Source of the DNA: Beroe forskalii
Lineage: Eukaryota; Ctenophora; Nuda; Beroida; Beroidae
DNA: 64,000 nt
Assembly (NCBI GenBank): GCA_011033025.1
Contig: WFMF01000137.1
Coordinates: 310,001-374,000, forward strand
Reading direction: 5' to 3'
Position numbers and translations under genes: made by a program. Below the pieces are notes generated by a model. The model worked only from the letters and a program-made list of their open reading frames with translations, was not told the origin of the DNA and did not search any database. Positions 36,501 through 47,621 of the stretch are shown here, one piece after another. How positions within the stretch are numbered: the stretch's first letter is position 1; each line of letters starts with the position of its first letter.

Positions 36501-39500
36501 CGTTAATAATTGTCAGTAATAATCATTCGGGCGTATAAAATGACACAAAGTCAGTTGTCAAGCATTTAATTTCAGAAACACTTTTCACCGCAAAATCCAT
36601 TTAATTAATAACCCAACCGGAAACCTTTCGCCGAAAAATCCACTTAATTTAATCTCTAACGTTAAAACATCAAACAAACGTACAACTTCGCAATAAATAC
36701 ACAAATTCGCAATAAATGTGCAATATAAATTTCTCAAAGCGGACAACAAACTCAGACTCTGAGCAAAGTCACACGGCACTCACACGGCACGCATCGTACA
36801 ATACACTGAAAAACAGACTATCCGATGTCTGTCGTCAGTAAATCACCATTCTAAACCATGAAAATGACGTCATACAAATCGCCAAACCTCTACTGTGCGA
36901 CACGGCATTAAAAGAAATGGAAATAAAATATATTCCAGATTGAATGTCACACTCGCAGAGCGGAGACTGCCATGATTATTTAGTGAACCATGACCAGAGC
37001 CCCACACCTAGTGGAGGACACCGAGAAATAGGCGGGTAGGATGACATCATTATCAAAGCTCAATGTGGTGAGTTGATGACGTTGATAACCGCCTATTTCT
37101 CGCTCGCGGTTTATAGTGTGGCTGGAGCCGCGGGAAATTCAGCCAGAAGACGGTGGATTGAATTTAACGCGCCAACTGTATAGGGGGGAGTGCCGTCATT
37201 ATCATGGGTTAAAATGGAGAACTAATTCATGGCTTAATTTCCGGTCAAAACCATTTGTAAAATGTATGATCATTAACAATCAATCTATAATACAATTAAT
37301 ATTTAATATCATGGAACCAGGTGAGATTGTACAAAATTTCCTGGTTACTAGTATACTCTACTCAGCAAGTATTGAGATCATTACACAAGTATCAGAGACT
37401 CAATTCGCAGTGGCAAGGGAAAATTTAAAAAGTACAATATGCAGAGACACAATCATGATCAGCAAAGACCTGAGACAACAGGAGACAAAAAATATCAAAA
37501 AACGCAATATGCACAATATGCGGAGATTCACAATATGCACAATACGTGGAGCAGTGGCAAGGGACATAGAAAATGTAAGAAATGTACAATATGTGAGAAA
37601 GGTACGGATCCAGGTGACGCCATTATATTTGTGACGTGCGTGTAATTCGGGAGATGATCCAACCAACGTTGCAGCGGAATATTTTCTGAGTGTTACGTCA
37701 CTTACACTCTTACAGTAGCACAGGAGGGAAATTGGTAATGGACAAATGATTGTGTAATTTTTGTGATTTTCCTAATTTTGATTAAAATTATTTCTACGGC
37801 GGAAAAATTAATTGTTCGCCATTTCCATGATTAGAATGTGGCGAATTGATGAATTACCGATGACAATTTTGATTTTTGTCGACAAACTCAAATGGCGATT
37901 TTCCAGAACTTTCGCTGGAAACAGGTGCAGAAACAGATTTAAGGTTCCATTGAAACAACCACAAAACACAATCGAAGTCAAAATGAGCAACTAGCACATA
38001 AATTAGAATTTAGAGCAACGAAAATCAGAGCAGATAAAACTTATCACTGGAAAAAGTTGACATTTGATGAAAGAAAATTTACTATCTGCTCGAATAAAAT
38101 GATAGCTTGATAGATAAGATAAAAGCCTTGCAAAAATTGACTGAAGAAAAGAAAATAATTTCATAATTTGCAATTGAGTGGGAGATTTTGAATTATTAAT
38201 TTCTTATCGTGCTGAGCTCGGATCCCATTTGCATAAACATAATTGAGCTCACATATAATGCGATAAGCATGCTAATTATTTCATTACGCTAATATCCGGT
38301 CTGATAATGACGATGAATAATCGATTATTTACCGATTTCAAACTTCAAAGACATATCAAATGGTTGAATGAGCTCCTTGCAAATAGACAATCCAACATTT
38401 CGCTCACACAACCGACACAGAAACGATGATATTTCTATAACATATTTGGGACATGATGCCAAAGATCAATCAAAATTTGAAGAGCTCTAAGAAAATTTAT
38501 TATAAAGAAAATTATACAATCCTAAATAAATATATAGGAGAGAAAATTTATATATTCAATTACACATCGCAACATACCACAAATTGAAAATAAATACCTT
38601 AAATACCCAGAGGGGCTCTAATGCATCTGAAATGCGTATTCAACATCTGGAATGCTACTTAAAACAGTAAACGGAGGAAGAGGCCTTTTGGTTCCATCGC
38701 GGAAATAACATGTTAGGTAATACAGTATGCGATTTTGAGGTGTTGTCATGGTGATATGATGTTAAATTTAGTTTTACCATGGCAACCAGACACAAGATAA
38801 TATTTTCAACAACTAGCTGAATTAATTTTTCTCATATAATGTGACACTAGTGCAAGTTGTACAATCGAACAAAGTCAAACAACCGTACTCCGATTTAGGA
38901 ACTGAAAATCAATATCGTGGATTTTCATAGCTTCAGGCGCCGGCTTCTCACATCTGAACATGATTGCATCAATTGATCGTCGGTTTTACAAAAGTTCAGT
39001 TCAAAGAGCTCCATCAGATCCCTTCTCTTACATCTTTGTAGAGTTGGGAATGATTACACGGATACTGTGAGCCCAGTATGTAATTTAAACCAGTATTACA
39101 AAGTTCATAAAGTTCAAAGAAAAAAATAGGAGAGTTTGCAACGACCGAGTTCAGGTTCTAGCTTCGAAGCCGAGGCCGAGTTTGCATCGTAAAGGCCGGA
39201 GCCGAGGCGTCGAGACCGTGAATCCGAGTTCAACGGAGTTCATATAACTTTGAAGCCCAGTATGCCGTAAAACTTTTTAAAGAATGAACCAATCGGTAGA
39301 TAAAAGTTCTTATGTTTAATTTTAATCCAGAGAAAATTTTAGCTTGTTTGATCCTAAATTCAAAAGTTGTTCTGGCAATTAGTATCAAACTCGAAAATGA
39401 AGCAAAATTTGGCCGACCGAGGCCGAGGCCGAGTTTGAAAAGGGTCATGGCCGAGGCCGAGGCCGAGATTTTTACTGGTTTGGTGGTTCTAGAGCTTGAG

Positions 39501-42500
39501 ATTCGGCACTGAAAATTATGACTGAAAATTATCATTTCACTAACAATCAATCAAAAAAACCTTCAAAAATCTGGAACAAACAATCTAGCAAAATAAATGT
39601 TATAGAGCAATAGAACGTTGTGTCCTAATAATTCCAGACCGATGACGTAAAGACAAAAAAGCCATCTGATTGAACCTTTTTTTAAATCTTGATTGAAGAA
39701 TTTTCCTTTGACTATAACGTCACAGATTTTAAAACTCAATAATTTGAATTTAAATGCCCCTCACAAATAATTAGTGATTTTGAGCACGTTTATGTGAATT
39801 ATGTATGTTGTATGTAGTATTGTACTATTTTATTGTTTGAAAACAGCACACCGAGCACACAAGAGCAGCTATTATTTATTCGGTAATCATTTCAAGTTGA
39901 CGGTCATGATTATTCACGACGGGCACGATACAAAGTCTAAACGTCGCGTTCGAGAAATAGGCGGTTCAACGCCATCAACTCACTACATTGAGCTATGATA
40001 ATGACGTCATCCTACCGGCCTATTTCTCGTGCAATTGAGTCTAATGCAAATCAAGCTACTAGGTCACGCCTTGGTCGTTTGATTCTTCATTAAGTTTATA
40101 GTCTGCGGTCGTACAAATTGTTCTCTTATATAATTTTGAGACAAGATTTGTTGCACTTTTTTTGATGAATCGTGGATTTTTAAAAAGTGCGTCTTCTGTG
40201 ATTCCATGAAATTCATTCCTAACCCAAAATGAGGCAAAATTTCACGAATCTTGTTCAAACGATAATAGAGTTAGCCAAAAAGGTTGACTAAATCCACAAA
40301 AAAACATTCTGGAAGAAAATCGAAAGACTCGTTGCAACTTTGCAAGACAAGAAAAATGACGGTTATAAGAGTTCTGAGTAAGATACTTCGTCACAGGAGT
40401 ACACAACTGCAGTACACAGTACACAGAAGACAACAGCAAAATGGAGTCCAACACAGAGAGAGAAGAAAATCAGCATCGAAACACACGCTACATGGACTAA
40501 ACTTGAAACTTAAGTCTCATTAAAATAGCACCTCATGCGTTCCTCACGTACTGAAATAGGCGTTGTGAAGTCATCAATTCACCATTATAAACCTTGATAA
40601 TGACGTCACTCTCAACCACTTCAATAGATTGGCTCAACATATATCAGTTAGAAGACCGATTGTCATTAGCAGATTCGAGGGCCGGGGCTTGATCATTAGT
40701 GTTCTAAGTCATGTAATAAGATGGAAAGATTTAAAACGAATTGAAAACGAATTTTGCGATCAAAATGATAAAAAACTTGGATTTTGACATCAAATACTAT
40801 TCTAATACTACTGTAATAGAACGTTTATATTTGGACAATTTTCAATTTTCATTCAACCAGGAATATTTTTTCAGCAGAAGTCTATTTAGCAGAGTGATAT
40901 ATTTAACTTAATCAAATTGCAATTCATTAAATTAATTTGAATCAGCCCTTATTTAACGTTATATAAACTCGTTTAACTGAGTTTCAGTGCTCCAAATCTA
41001 GTCCTTAGCCAGACCGAACCTCTCTTGGACCAGACAAACATAAGATATCAGAGTGTGTTAACGTTGGTGTCAGAAGCCTGGATCTACACTCATGCCGTTA
41101 CAGACGCGTTTTATGTTGGGCGCCCTTAAAACGACGTTTAATTCCGCCAAAGCCGGTCGTGACTCACAACACCAGAGTGGGGGTAAGCCCAGGACCACAT
41201 TGCAAATACAATTTTGAAGAAGACTGCTTATCACAAAGTCTCTTCGAGTTCTCACGCCTACAAGTGACTACTAGCCAGCCGTTCCAAGTTATGGTCTATT
41301 GTATTGCTAAGACTGAGTTGACAATGGGTTCACCATATGATTATTACTATAATAGCTTTGATATGAAGATATGTGGCACTTATATACACATACCACCAGG
41401 ACAAACAATACAAGGAATAATATTTACACTCAAACTACAGTATAATAATGAGGGTATAGCATTGAACATTTCTTGTGGCTCGCTATACTTGGTCAATTGT
41501 TTCGTCAAATGCCCCCATCAAAACATCGAGCCCTTTCCTCGAAGTTAAGCTCTTTTCGAACACACTAACACACAACGTACAGACGCATAAACATGCATAT
41601 TTAAAAGCTGATCAAGTGACCATGCTTAACAACTTAACACAATAAGGTAATGGTTCGAATAATAACAATTTAACGGCGTGAAGTATGTAGTATTTATTGA
41701 CAAAAAGTAGGAAACTCCTGATTCATATGCATGTGTATAGAAATATGTTTACATTACAGGCTTGATATATTATGATAAGCAAGGCAACCAATAGTTAAGA
41801 TTTTATTAATATTGGTAAAATATTAGTGAGAAGTGGCTACTGCAATTGAGCTTCGCAAAGCTGAAAAGTTAGATCGCTGAGTGCTGAGGGGGAAAAAATC
41901 AAAGATCACAACCGAAAACTCAAAAGAACATTAATTATAAAGCCAACAGATCTAACCAGAAAATCGTGATGTTTCACACGGATCCACTCGAACATACCAA
42001 CGTTCCTTTAAACAGAGGTGCAATTAAATTAGATATACCACCTGCCCAGGTTCAGCCTTATATACAGATCTCAGTCTGCATCAATAACCACCGGAGAGAG
42101 AGCGAAATTACATTTGGCCCACGATCAAATGTCCGCCGACAGAAAACAGTAAATATATGTCTGGCGTTGAACGAATGAGCGAGTGATTATGAATAAACAT
42201 TGAAATATGACCAATTGTCAAATTTTCTATTCACTACCCAATTTTAAATACTTAAACAATTTTAGGTTTAACAAAGCTATGTGACTTGGGGAAGATTTTA
42301 TAAAATGCGGAAATATAGCGATGATAGGGGTGATAAAAACAGTCGGCAAGTGGCACTAAAATTCATGATATACAATATCTTTAGTTCCCTCCATTTCGTG
42401 ACGAGCAAACAACACACTACGCATGATAGTTGAGCAGCTCACAACACACTCCAAATTATAATATATATATATAAAAGAACTGCGCTCAAATGAGATTATT

Positions 42501-45500
42501 TCCAACTATAACTATATCATATTCCACATGGCTAATGCAATAAATACAATGGTTTCAGCCGGCCACATAGCAAATAACCAGATGATGAAGCTCAAATCTC
42601 TTCTCTTCTCACCGGACAATATATAACACGTGATTATATATCAATTTACAGAGGAGTGAGAAATGTTCCCAATCTCTGATGTGGATGCATGCTCATTATA
42701 TAATATATTCCTTAATGATTATATTAATATATTAATGATCAAAATATACCATATATTATTATCATTCATGGGGCTGGGTTGGTTTTAATAACATATCACG
42801 CTTTATACGCAATATATGATGAAGTAATGAAATGTCCCATTTGAATTAACCGTCCCCATGGTAATATAAATATCCCTAATCATAAGGGGAGCGTGGAAAC
42901 TAATGAAGTATCGCAGGATGGGAGAGGGTGTGTGCCAAGACACAACCAGTCCGAGGAACACAGTCCCACTGTAACACCCTGCTGCAGCAGCATGAGCCGA
43001 GTTATACGCTCAGAATGAATAGGCGGTGAAAATGACGTCATTTACATTGTGCGCGCAGCCAAATTGTCGAAAATATAACCGCCTATTTTTTGTGCAAGGG
43101 GTATAAGTTAATTTACATCCTAGGACGATTGCTCTCCTGTGAAATATTATATTTTATTTATGTTACATAATATATTTTGAATATTTGATGATGATTCATT
43201 GTGTTAAATTCACTTTTTGGAGAGGTTTGTAAGAGCATGTGAAATTGTTGGAGCGAGAGGACTCGGATTTTATATTAATCCGTTCATATAATAGTAGGGT
43301 TCTTCAATTGTTCAGAGCTCAAAATTCTTTGTTAAGTAGGTACACTGAAAACTCGACCGAATGAAATCCTTTGAAGTATTCAAAGCAGGATCGCTTGTAT
43401 AATTTGTCTACTTTTCCAAATATAATACGTCTACCAAAATGGCAGATGGCTACATGATTTTAACACAAAATGTCACATTTTCACACTTATTCTAGAATCT
43501 GGGGGGATAAGATAACATCAAAATAATATGTAGCTTATTCAGAGAAATTTCCCGGATCATACCTAGCTATGACCTCAATAAATAACTCAGTGAAATAAGA
43601 GGCTATCTAGATAAAAAGAAACCAACCAACAAAGCGAAGTATCGATACTGGCTTTGCGACACGAACTGGCAATAACAGGACTCCCAAAACGTGATGAATC
43701 CTAAATATAACCGAGCAGTTGAAATTATTTAATAAAACTTATGCGGGGGAGGGCGAGGTTTGGACTTAAACATTCTGTTAAAAACTGCTTTGAGTTGATC
43801 AAAAGGTAAGCAGATGCCAAAATATTGCGTGAGAAAGCCGACGACACGGTTTATTCAAAACCTGCTGAATTTGTTCGATGATTCGAGTAATCTAACGATT
43901 ATCAAGTACGGCCGAACACTGAAAAAAAGCCAAAGACTCAAAATTGCTGCCGTATAATTACATACTAAAACTAAACTGCACCATCAAAATATGCCATAAC
44001 ATCAATAAAAACCGGATAAAACGCATTCGTATAAATTTTATATTTGATAGTATTAAGGTGATAATTAAATTAACCGAAACTCAGGGCAACCCGTATTTTA
44101 TATTAGCGTAACTTGGCGTTATATGCCCCGTTTTTGTGCCGATCTGCTTAGCGATTGGTTACGAAAAATATGCGTTTGCTGGTTACGTCATCGTTACAGG
44201 TTCACACATTCAGTTAGTGACGTAACACATGATATTCCTAGGGAGAGTTATTTAGTGCCACGCGACGTAGCATCTAGACTGAAATATAATTATTAATGGC
44301 ATATTTGGAATTCTCCCACATCACGCCGTGTTCTTGGCTGGCAATATATTTTACATATTATATTCATTGTTCATTTTATTTAATACGGAGGTGGGCAGTT
44401 TTCGCGCTGATTTTTACCCAGAAGTAATTATAATAATCTGCCAAAAAATAGGTTCGACCCCTGATGGGAAATATACATTTCAGTTAGAGTTTTCGTAAAC
44501 AGGTAAACTGATAAGAATCGTGTTTACCGTAAAATCGTAGGAATGTAGGGCAAATTGTACGGTACAAAATACACCGAACCGATAAAATATTTGATAATTA
44601 AAAAGTAGACTTAGACATCACAGTACCGTTAGTAAGGAATTTAGTAAGTATATCGCAGACTGCTGTAATATTATCACGTTTGAGTTCTTCATGAAAACAT
44701 GAAAATGTAAAATTTTAGACATCACATACGAAATATTAGACAACAAATTAAAACATCGGCGATTATCATTAAATTACTCTACCATCTGCAACAAAAGAGG
44801 GTGGCAGTTGTTTTTATTGGGGAGCCAAAATGGATTTTGTTGTACGTGTAAACTCAAAGGTACCGGAATAAATCTAAAACACCAATGTCAAAAACAGAAA
44901 TTCACACAAAAACAATATTCTGCGAAATGAATACTTTTCTTCTGTCATCGAACTAAGCAATACACACAATGGGACAATGACTGCAGATTTCAGAATGTAA
45001 CACGACCAACATCAGTACAAGTGTGGACGGAAAGTCAGCTCAGCATGGGTGTAACGTATAAATTGTCGTATTACGTAACTGTCACGGAATTAAAATAGCA
45101 ACGACACAGTAATTGTCTGCTAAGTGTCTGTAAGAATGCAAGTGTATGACTATACCTAGCTTGTGGTGATTTAAACTCATTAAAACGTTTGATTCAATCT
45201 TGTTTCTATTAGAAGAATTTTCATGATCCAAAGTATAGAACATAGATCAGGATCAACTACGGAATATGACGCGATTTCTGAGGTGTCACAGGTGTGCGTA
45301 GACTTGCCAAGTTATTAAGAATACACAATTCGTTAAATATTCATCAGTATGATGTCATTTTATACTGGATTTAGAGCTAGACTAAATACAACTGTTGCGT
45401 AATGCGCGATTTGACCAAGTTAAAGGAGTGATATTCCCGAGCAATTATTTCTAACCTAATTACTATCATGATCACTACCGTTAGAAATCTTGCATTATGC

Positions 45501-47599
45501 ATGAGGAAATAAGCAGTAGGAAAACTGCAAGCAGTACCCATTTTCCTCAAAATTTTGTATTATATAATCGGAAAGTTTTTGTTGTGATACAAAGTTTTCA
45601 GTTTATCTCTCGGACCTCCCAAATCTCACCAAAAACAAGCTTTATTCGCTAGCTACACCACTTATCCCAGTATGATACAAAAACAAAACAAACACAAAAG
45701 TAAATAGAACAGTAAAAGGAGAAAACATTTAACTTCAGAACAGCAATCATTGATTTCTTTAGAAGACCATACAGATCAGCGAAACTCCTGTTATTGCATA
45801 TTCCAGAGAATCAAGTATATTTTCTAGTCTTTGTAATGGACATCAGGAATATCATGCATATTTGGACAAATGACTTTGAGCAGCTGTGACTGTCCAGTGT
45901 CCATGGTCAAGGATCAAGAGCATGACATCAGCAGCTACTGATCACTTGATGATTACACCATTACATTCATTTGAGAAAAATGCCATCACTCATATAAACA
46001 AATCGTGGGTTCATGGTGACTGATGCTGGTCTTTTCACAAAGGATTGTAAAATAGATATAGATTTTAAGTACAGGCTATCTGACCAAAGTAATTACAACT
46101 AAAGATTTTCCTGATACACAAATTGTAATGGTTACTGTATTCATATTACCATAACCACAAGAAATAATTGGGCAAACAATAATGGCTAAAATATACATAC
46201 CTAGATCTTTCCTCATCACTGTCCAATGACTGCACAGACTCCGATGTAGACTCTATCTCACTGGACATGACAGAGCTTGCATCACTTAACACTGAGCTGG
46301 CATCTGAGTCATCATTACAGCCACCAGATCTGAAGCATATTGAGAGTTAAGTAATTAATTAATTACTTATAAGTCAATGTGTCAAGTTATATGTGAATAA
46401 TTAAAAAAATAACTGTCAACTGTTTGTATTTATACAAAGTGTGTTTCTCAACACAACCCAGATTATATACAAATAGAATTAAAACCTTAAACTTGTGACA
46501 CACATCCTATATTTGCAGGGAAAACGAAAAGTTTCATTCCAGAGGAATGTAAAAGAGGGAATCAAAATTATATGATAAATTGAAAAGGATTGAAAACAGT
46601 TGAATTAGTCTGAATTTGAACAACACAACCAACATTGAGTCTGTGAGTTATATGTTAAATGAGTGCTCAATGACTTAGAGGTTCTTTATTTGAGGAAAGG
46701 TGATATTGAAATACTAATATTTCCGAAAATATTAAAAGGAAAAAAATCCAGGATATTACCAATAAGTTTCAAAACAGCATGGCATATAACAGTGTGGTTA
46801 ATAATTCATCACCAAATGAGCACAATATCATAAAAACCAAGATCAAAAGTAATTGTGGCATTTAAAAAACTCACTGAGGTGAAGGCCGAGTGGTCTGCTC
46901 TCCAGAACCATTTACTAGTGCACCTGAGAGAATAAATATGGATCATAATGAAACTGTTATAAAAATAACCCTGATCTTAGTAACATTTTTAATCAGTGAG
47001 CTTGATTCATCTCCCATAATTTCTATAATAAGCATGCAATGTAACAGTTTCACAATTCACATTCTTTGGATAAAGCTTTCTGTGAACTTGCCATTCTCAC
47101 AAACCTTTTCCATTTGAATTCAAATCTGGACTTATCCAAGCAACTACTCGACCATGGTAACAAGGGAGTATTCCAGAAGGATCTTTGATTTCCTTTTTGA
47201 CAATGAGGTCCTCATCTAAGGTTTTGAAATAATACCGATACCCAGTGCATTTGTTTATCTCTCTTGTAAAATCACCAAGTGTTATTTCTGAAAATAAGAA
47301 AGTTTTATGAGGAATCAAATAAACAAGTCTTTATATCTATTTTAATCACCGAGTTTTTGAGGTTCATCAGTTCAATTTTTGCTTATTTTTTCACCTATAA
47401 TTTTCAGTTGAAATACTGTAATACACATTATTAGCTCCAGCTTGATAGATGATAATCAAGTATTACACTGTAGTTGAGTGAAACAAAAAGAGTCTTGATA
47501 GAAAGCGAAAAACAATAGACCTTCAGGTGAGATAGGAAGACAAACAAGGTATGGAGTATCTTCAGCACCAATGTGATAAACTATTTTAGTCTCCCCCAT
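21428..47599 (-). CDS. dvl: Dishevelled (DVL/dsh), split gene, exons 1-8, 3' end not found
   Basis: Dishevelled is the cytoplasmic scaffold that relays Frizzled signals into the Wnt/beta-catenin and planar-polarity pathways. Eight coding exons on the minus strand join in frame: 47599-47521, 47287-47105, 46923-46875, 46329-46201, 23874-23693, 23459-23274, 21882-21807 and 21575-21428, about 344 residues. Residues 1-80 form a DIX domain ([19 protein letters not shown] at the start, then [12 protein letters not shown]). An acidic Ser-rich linker follows, then a basic block ([11 protein letters not shown]), then a PDZ domain from about 180 to 270 with the carboxylate-loop motif LGFS and the family-typical [10 protein letters not shown] and VNDISFE. 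Family members are usually 600-750 residues, so the DEP domain and C-terminus are missing; they may lie left of the window. Intron 4 is 22.3 kb and contains the left arm of the inverted duplication. Domain order and splice phases make the identification secure. Confidence 0.95.
21807..21882 (-). CDS. dvl: Dishevelled exon 7 (end of PDZ, linker)
   Basis: The exon is 76 bp between acceptor tttcttcag and donor GTGAGTGCA. Joined to exon 6 it reads [17 protein letters not shown], so the family's PDZ-terminal VAK is restored exactly at the splice. It then continues as an acidic linker ([13 protein letters not shown]). Confidence 0.9.
21883..23273 (-). other. Dishevelled intron 6
   Basis: About 1.4 kb of AT-rich intron with no other gene. 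Near its 5' end (23193-23207) is a copy of the donor context of exon 6 (23266-23280). Confidence 0.8.
23274..23459 (-). CDS. dvl: Dishevelled exon 6 (main part of PDZ)
   Basis: The exon is 186 bp between acceptor accccgcag and donor GTGGGTGCT. It encodes [32 protein letters not shown] and GPIKLVV. These align with the Dishevelled PDZ core [20 protein letters not shown] and VNDINFENM. A 15-bp copy of the donor context occurs 73 bp inside the following intron. Confidence 0.96.
23693..23874 (-). CDS. dvl: Dishevelled exon 5 (basic block and start of PDZ)
   Basis: Acceptor ccccgcag and donor GTAAGTTTA bound 182 bp. The exon encodes the basic run [11 protein letters not shown], then [20 protein letters not shown] and YLGFSIY. 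The order of basic run, SSFSS and SLNIITVT is diagnostic of Dishevelled, and LGFS is the PDZ carboxylate-binding loop. Confidence 0.95.
24035..24470. repeat. Local tandem duplications in Dishevelled intron 4
   Basis: AATTAACGCACAAGTTAACA recurs at 24114. GGTCCTCAGCTTACAATACC recurs at about 24409, and an ~80-bp block (GTACTGACAGRAAC to TTCAGRGTTGAGAA) is tandemly repeated between 24244 and 24400. It is non-coding. Confidence 0.8.
25758..25905 (+). repeat. GAGAAAGAGAGN simple repeat
   Basis: A purine-strand array of AAAGAGAG-type units with interspersed GGAAAATGGA. It could adopt triplex structure. Non-coding. Confidence 0.9.
27290..27725 (+). repeat. GT-rich minisatellite (TGTGTCTGTAAGTT)
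   Basis: An imperfect array of TGTGTCTGTAAGTT and related units, with a duplicated CACGAATATATGAGTACAA block at 27250 and 27443. Related but shorter CA/GT arrays occur in both arms (30490-30570 and 58190-58255). Confidence 0.88.
29187..29260. repeat. TGACGTCA palindromic module just outside the left arm
   Basis: TGACGTCA at 29193-29200 is followed by a partner TTATTGACGTAACG and a terminal CTATTTCTCG. It belongs to the dispersed module family seen in and around the arms. Confidence 0.65.
29510..29585. repeat. TGACGTCA palindromic module (left arm)
   Basis: GATGACGTCATTATCA, then AGTTGATGACGTTGAACCGC. The same spacing recurs in other modules. The counterpart is at 59160-59230. Confidence 0.75.
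30378..30460. repeat. TGACGTCA palindromic module, two perfect cores (left arm)
   Basis: Two TGACGTCA octamers about 40 bp apart (GATGACGTCATTATCATAGC and TGTTGATGACGTCATTATA) are followed by ATTATTTCTCATG. The right-arm counterpart at 58300-58360 also keeps both octamers. Confidence 0.8.
32180..34977 (-). mobile_element. Non-autonomous TIR element with GCCTCC minisatellite, copy 2
   Basis: The element is 2.8 kb, flanked by the 7-bp duplication ACTATTG (32173-32179 and 34978-34984). Ends begin GGGCGGGGGTAAGGCAAAC and its inverted counterpart, followed by subterminal tandem GCAAACTTTG units. The core is a 21-bp minisatellite. The same sequence lies inverted at 685-3523. The other arm of the big duplication has an uninterrupted site here. 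No transposase is seen, and the superfamily is undetermined. Confidence 0.85.
32665..34130 (-). repeat. 21-bp minisatellite in copy 2 of the element
   Basis: This is the reverse-complement version of the 1500-3045 array, with unit GAGCCTAGTGGAGGCTGAGT plus G. Block order differs slightly from copy 1, showing independent rearrangement of the array after the copies separated. Confidence 0.93.
37020..37108. repeat. TGACGTCA-type module with full terminal inverted repeats (left arm)
   Basis: Bounded by CGAGAAATAGGCGGG and ACCGCCTATTTCTCG, with GATGACATCATTATCA and GTTGATGACGTTGA inside. This is the clearest complete module. The counterpart is at 53275-53355. Confidence 0.8.
39950..40035. repeat. 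TGACGTCA palindromic module between the arms
   Basis: CGAGAAATAGGCGGTTCAAC, CATCAACTCAC, GATAATGACGTCATCC and CCTATTTCTCG. It has the same layout as the arm modules but lies in unique Dishevelled intron sequence. Confidence 0.8.
40550..40632. repeat. TGACGTCA palindromic module between the arms (2)
   Basis: GAAATAGGCGTTGTGAAGTC, TCATCAATTCACCA and TTGATAATGACGTCACTC. The right terminal repeat has decayed. Confidence 0.7.
41159..41548 (+). CDS. Unrecognised ORF (129 codons) inside Dishevelled intron 4
   Basis: An open frame opposite in strand to Dishevelled, with an even residue mix and eight cysteines (for example [20 protein letters not shown] and [19 protein letters not shown]). It is longer than expected by chance at this AT content. 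A shorter frame at 41966-42178 shares an IPPxQ motif. I recognise no family, see no splice support, and find no poly(A) signal. It may be a chance frame or a relic of a mobile element. Confidence 0.2.
   Translation: MTHNTRVGVSPGPHCKYNFEEDCLSQSLFEFSRLQVTTSQPFQVMVYCIAKTELTMGSPYDYYYNSFDMKICGTYIHIPPGQTIQGIIFTLKLQYNNEGIALNISCGSLYLVNCFVKCPHQNIEPFPRS
43012..43095. repeat. TGACGTCA palindromic module between the arms (3)
   Basis: GAATAGGCGGTGAAAATGAC, GTCATTTACA, then ATAACCGCCTATTTTTTG. Terminal inverted repeats AATAGGCGG/CCGCCTATT are intact; the centre is diverged. Confidence 0.72.
46201..46329 (-). CDS. dvl: Dishevelled exon 4 (acidic Ser-rich linker)
   Basis: Acceptor tatgcttcag and donor GTATGTATA bound 129 bp. 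The product is strongly Ser/Asp/Glu-rich (for example [20 protein letters not shown]), like the low-complexity region between DIX and PDZ in other Dishevelled proteins, a known target of casein kinases. It ends in phase 2 and joins exon 5 in frame across the 22-kb intron. Confidence 0.88.
46875..46923 (-). CDS. dvl: Dishevelled exon 3 (49-bp linker exon)
   Basis: This is a small exon between acceptor tctctcag and donor GTGAGTTTT. It supplies [16 protein letters not shown] and is the only piece found that corrects the phase between exon 2 (phase 1) and exon 4 (one leading base). It has no domain of its own. Confidence 0.8.
47105..47287 (-). CDS. dvl: Dishevelled exon 2 (bulk of DIX domain)
   Basis: The exon lies between acceptor ttattttcag and donor GTTTGTGAG, is 183 bp, and both joins are phase 1. 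It encodes [23 protein letters not shown] and [12 protein letters not shown]. These match the DIX pattern of Dishevelled (a TLGDF-like entry, a KYFFK-like strand, and LPCFNGRVVSWL). DIX domains polymerise head to tail to build Wnt signalosomes. Confidence 0.95.
47521..47599 (-). CDS. dvl: Dishevelled exon 1 (start codon, first DIX strand)
   Basis: ATG at 47599-47597 opens a frame reading [19 protein letters not shown], the classic N-terminus of Dishevelled DIX domains. The exon ends CCTGAAG before the donor GTCTATTG, in phase 1. The two upstream ATGs (47621 and 47607) open only minimal reading frames, so this start is preferred on homology. Confidence 0.93.
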
Positions 47600-47621
47600 A
47601 TCAACATCAGCCAACTGTCAT
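47581..47621 (-). promoter_or_regulatory. Two overlapping short upstream ORFs in the Dishevelled leader
   Basis: Directly upstream of the Dishevelled ATG the minus strand has ATG at 47621 (five codons, stop TGA) whose stop overlaps a second ATG at 47607. That second ATG opens eight sense codons plus a TAG and runs across the true start at 47599. If the leader is contiguous here, initiation at the main ATG would need leaky scanning. A splice acceptor inside the leader would remove the issue. Confidence 0.35.

Larger units (their letters stand above)
29327..37990 (+). repeat. Left arm of large inverted duplication (in Dishevelled intron 4)
   Basis: This segment matches, in reverse complement, 52330-59400. 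Clear anchors are 29345-29520 against 59210-59385, 31270-31370 against 56625-57495, 36180-36300 against 54060-54180, and 37110-37200 against 53200-53270. It also carries a 2.8-kb insertion (32180-34977) absent from the other arm. Similarity is high over most of its length and decays near 37.8-38.0 kb. No conserved coding frame is seen; the longest frames are not maintained between arms. Confidence 0.92.
38000..46190. other. Dishevelled intron 4, part between arm and exon 4
   Basis: No exon of Dishevelled recognised. It holds GGCCGA-rich low-complexity patches (39170-39225 and 39412-39472), three palindromic modules, and an unexplained 129-codon frame at 41159-41548. Otherwise AT-rich and featureless. 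Confidence 0.55.

Noticed and set aside
37116-37634. 172-codon ORF in the left arm
   Set aside because: The longest frame in the window, but the right-arm copy does not preserve it and the sequence is partly a simple ACAATATGCA repeat. No domain seen.
39170-39472. GGCCGA-rich patches as possible coding or CRISPR-like repeats
   Set aside because: Too short and irregular, with no spacers or leader. A eukaryotic simple repeat is the plain explanation.
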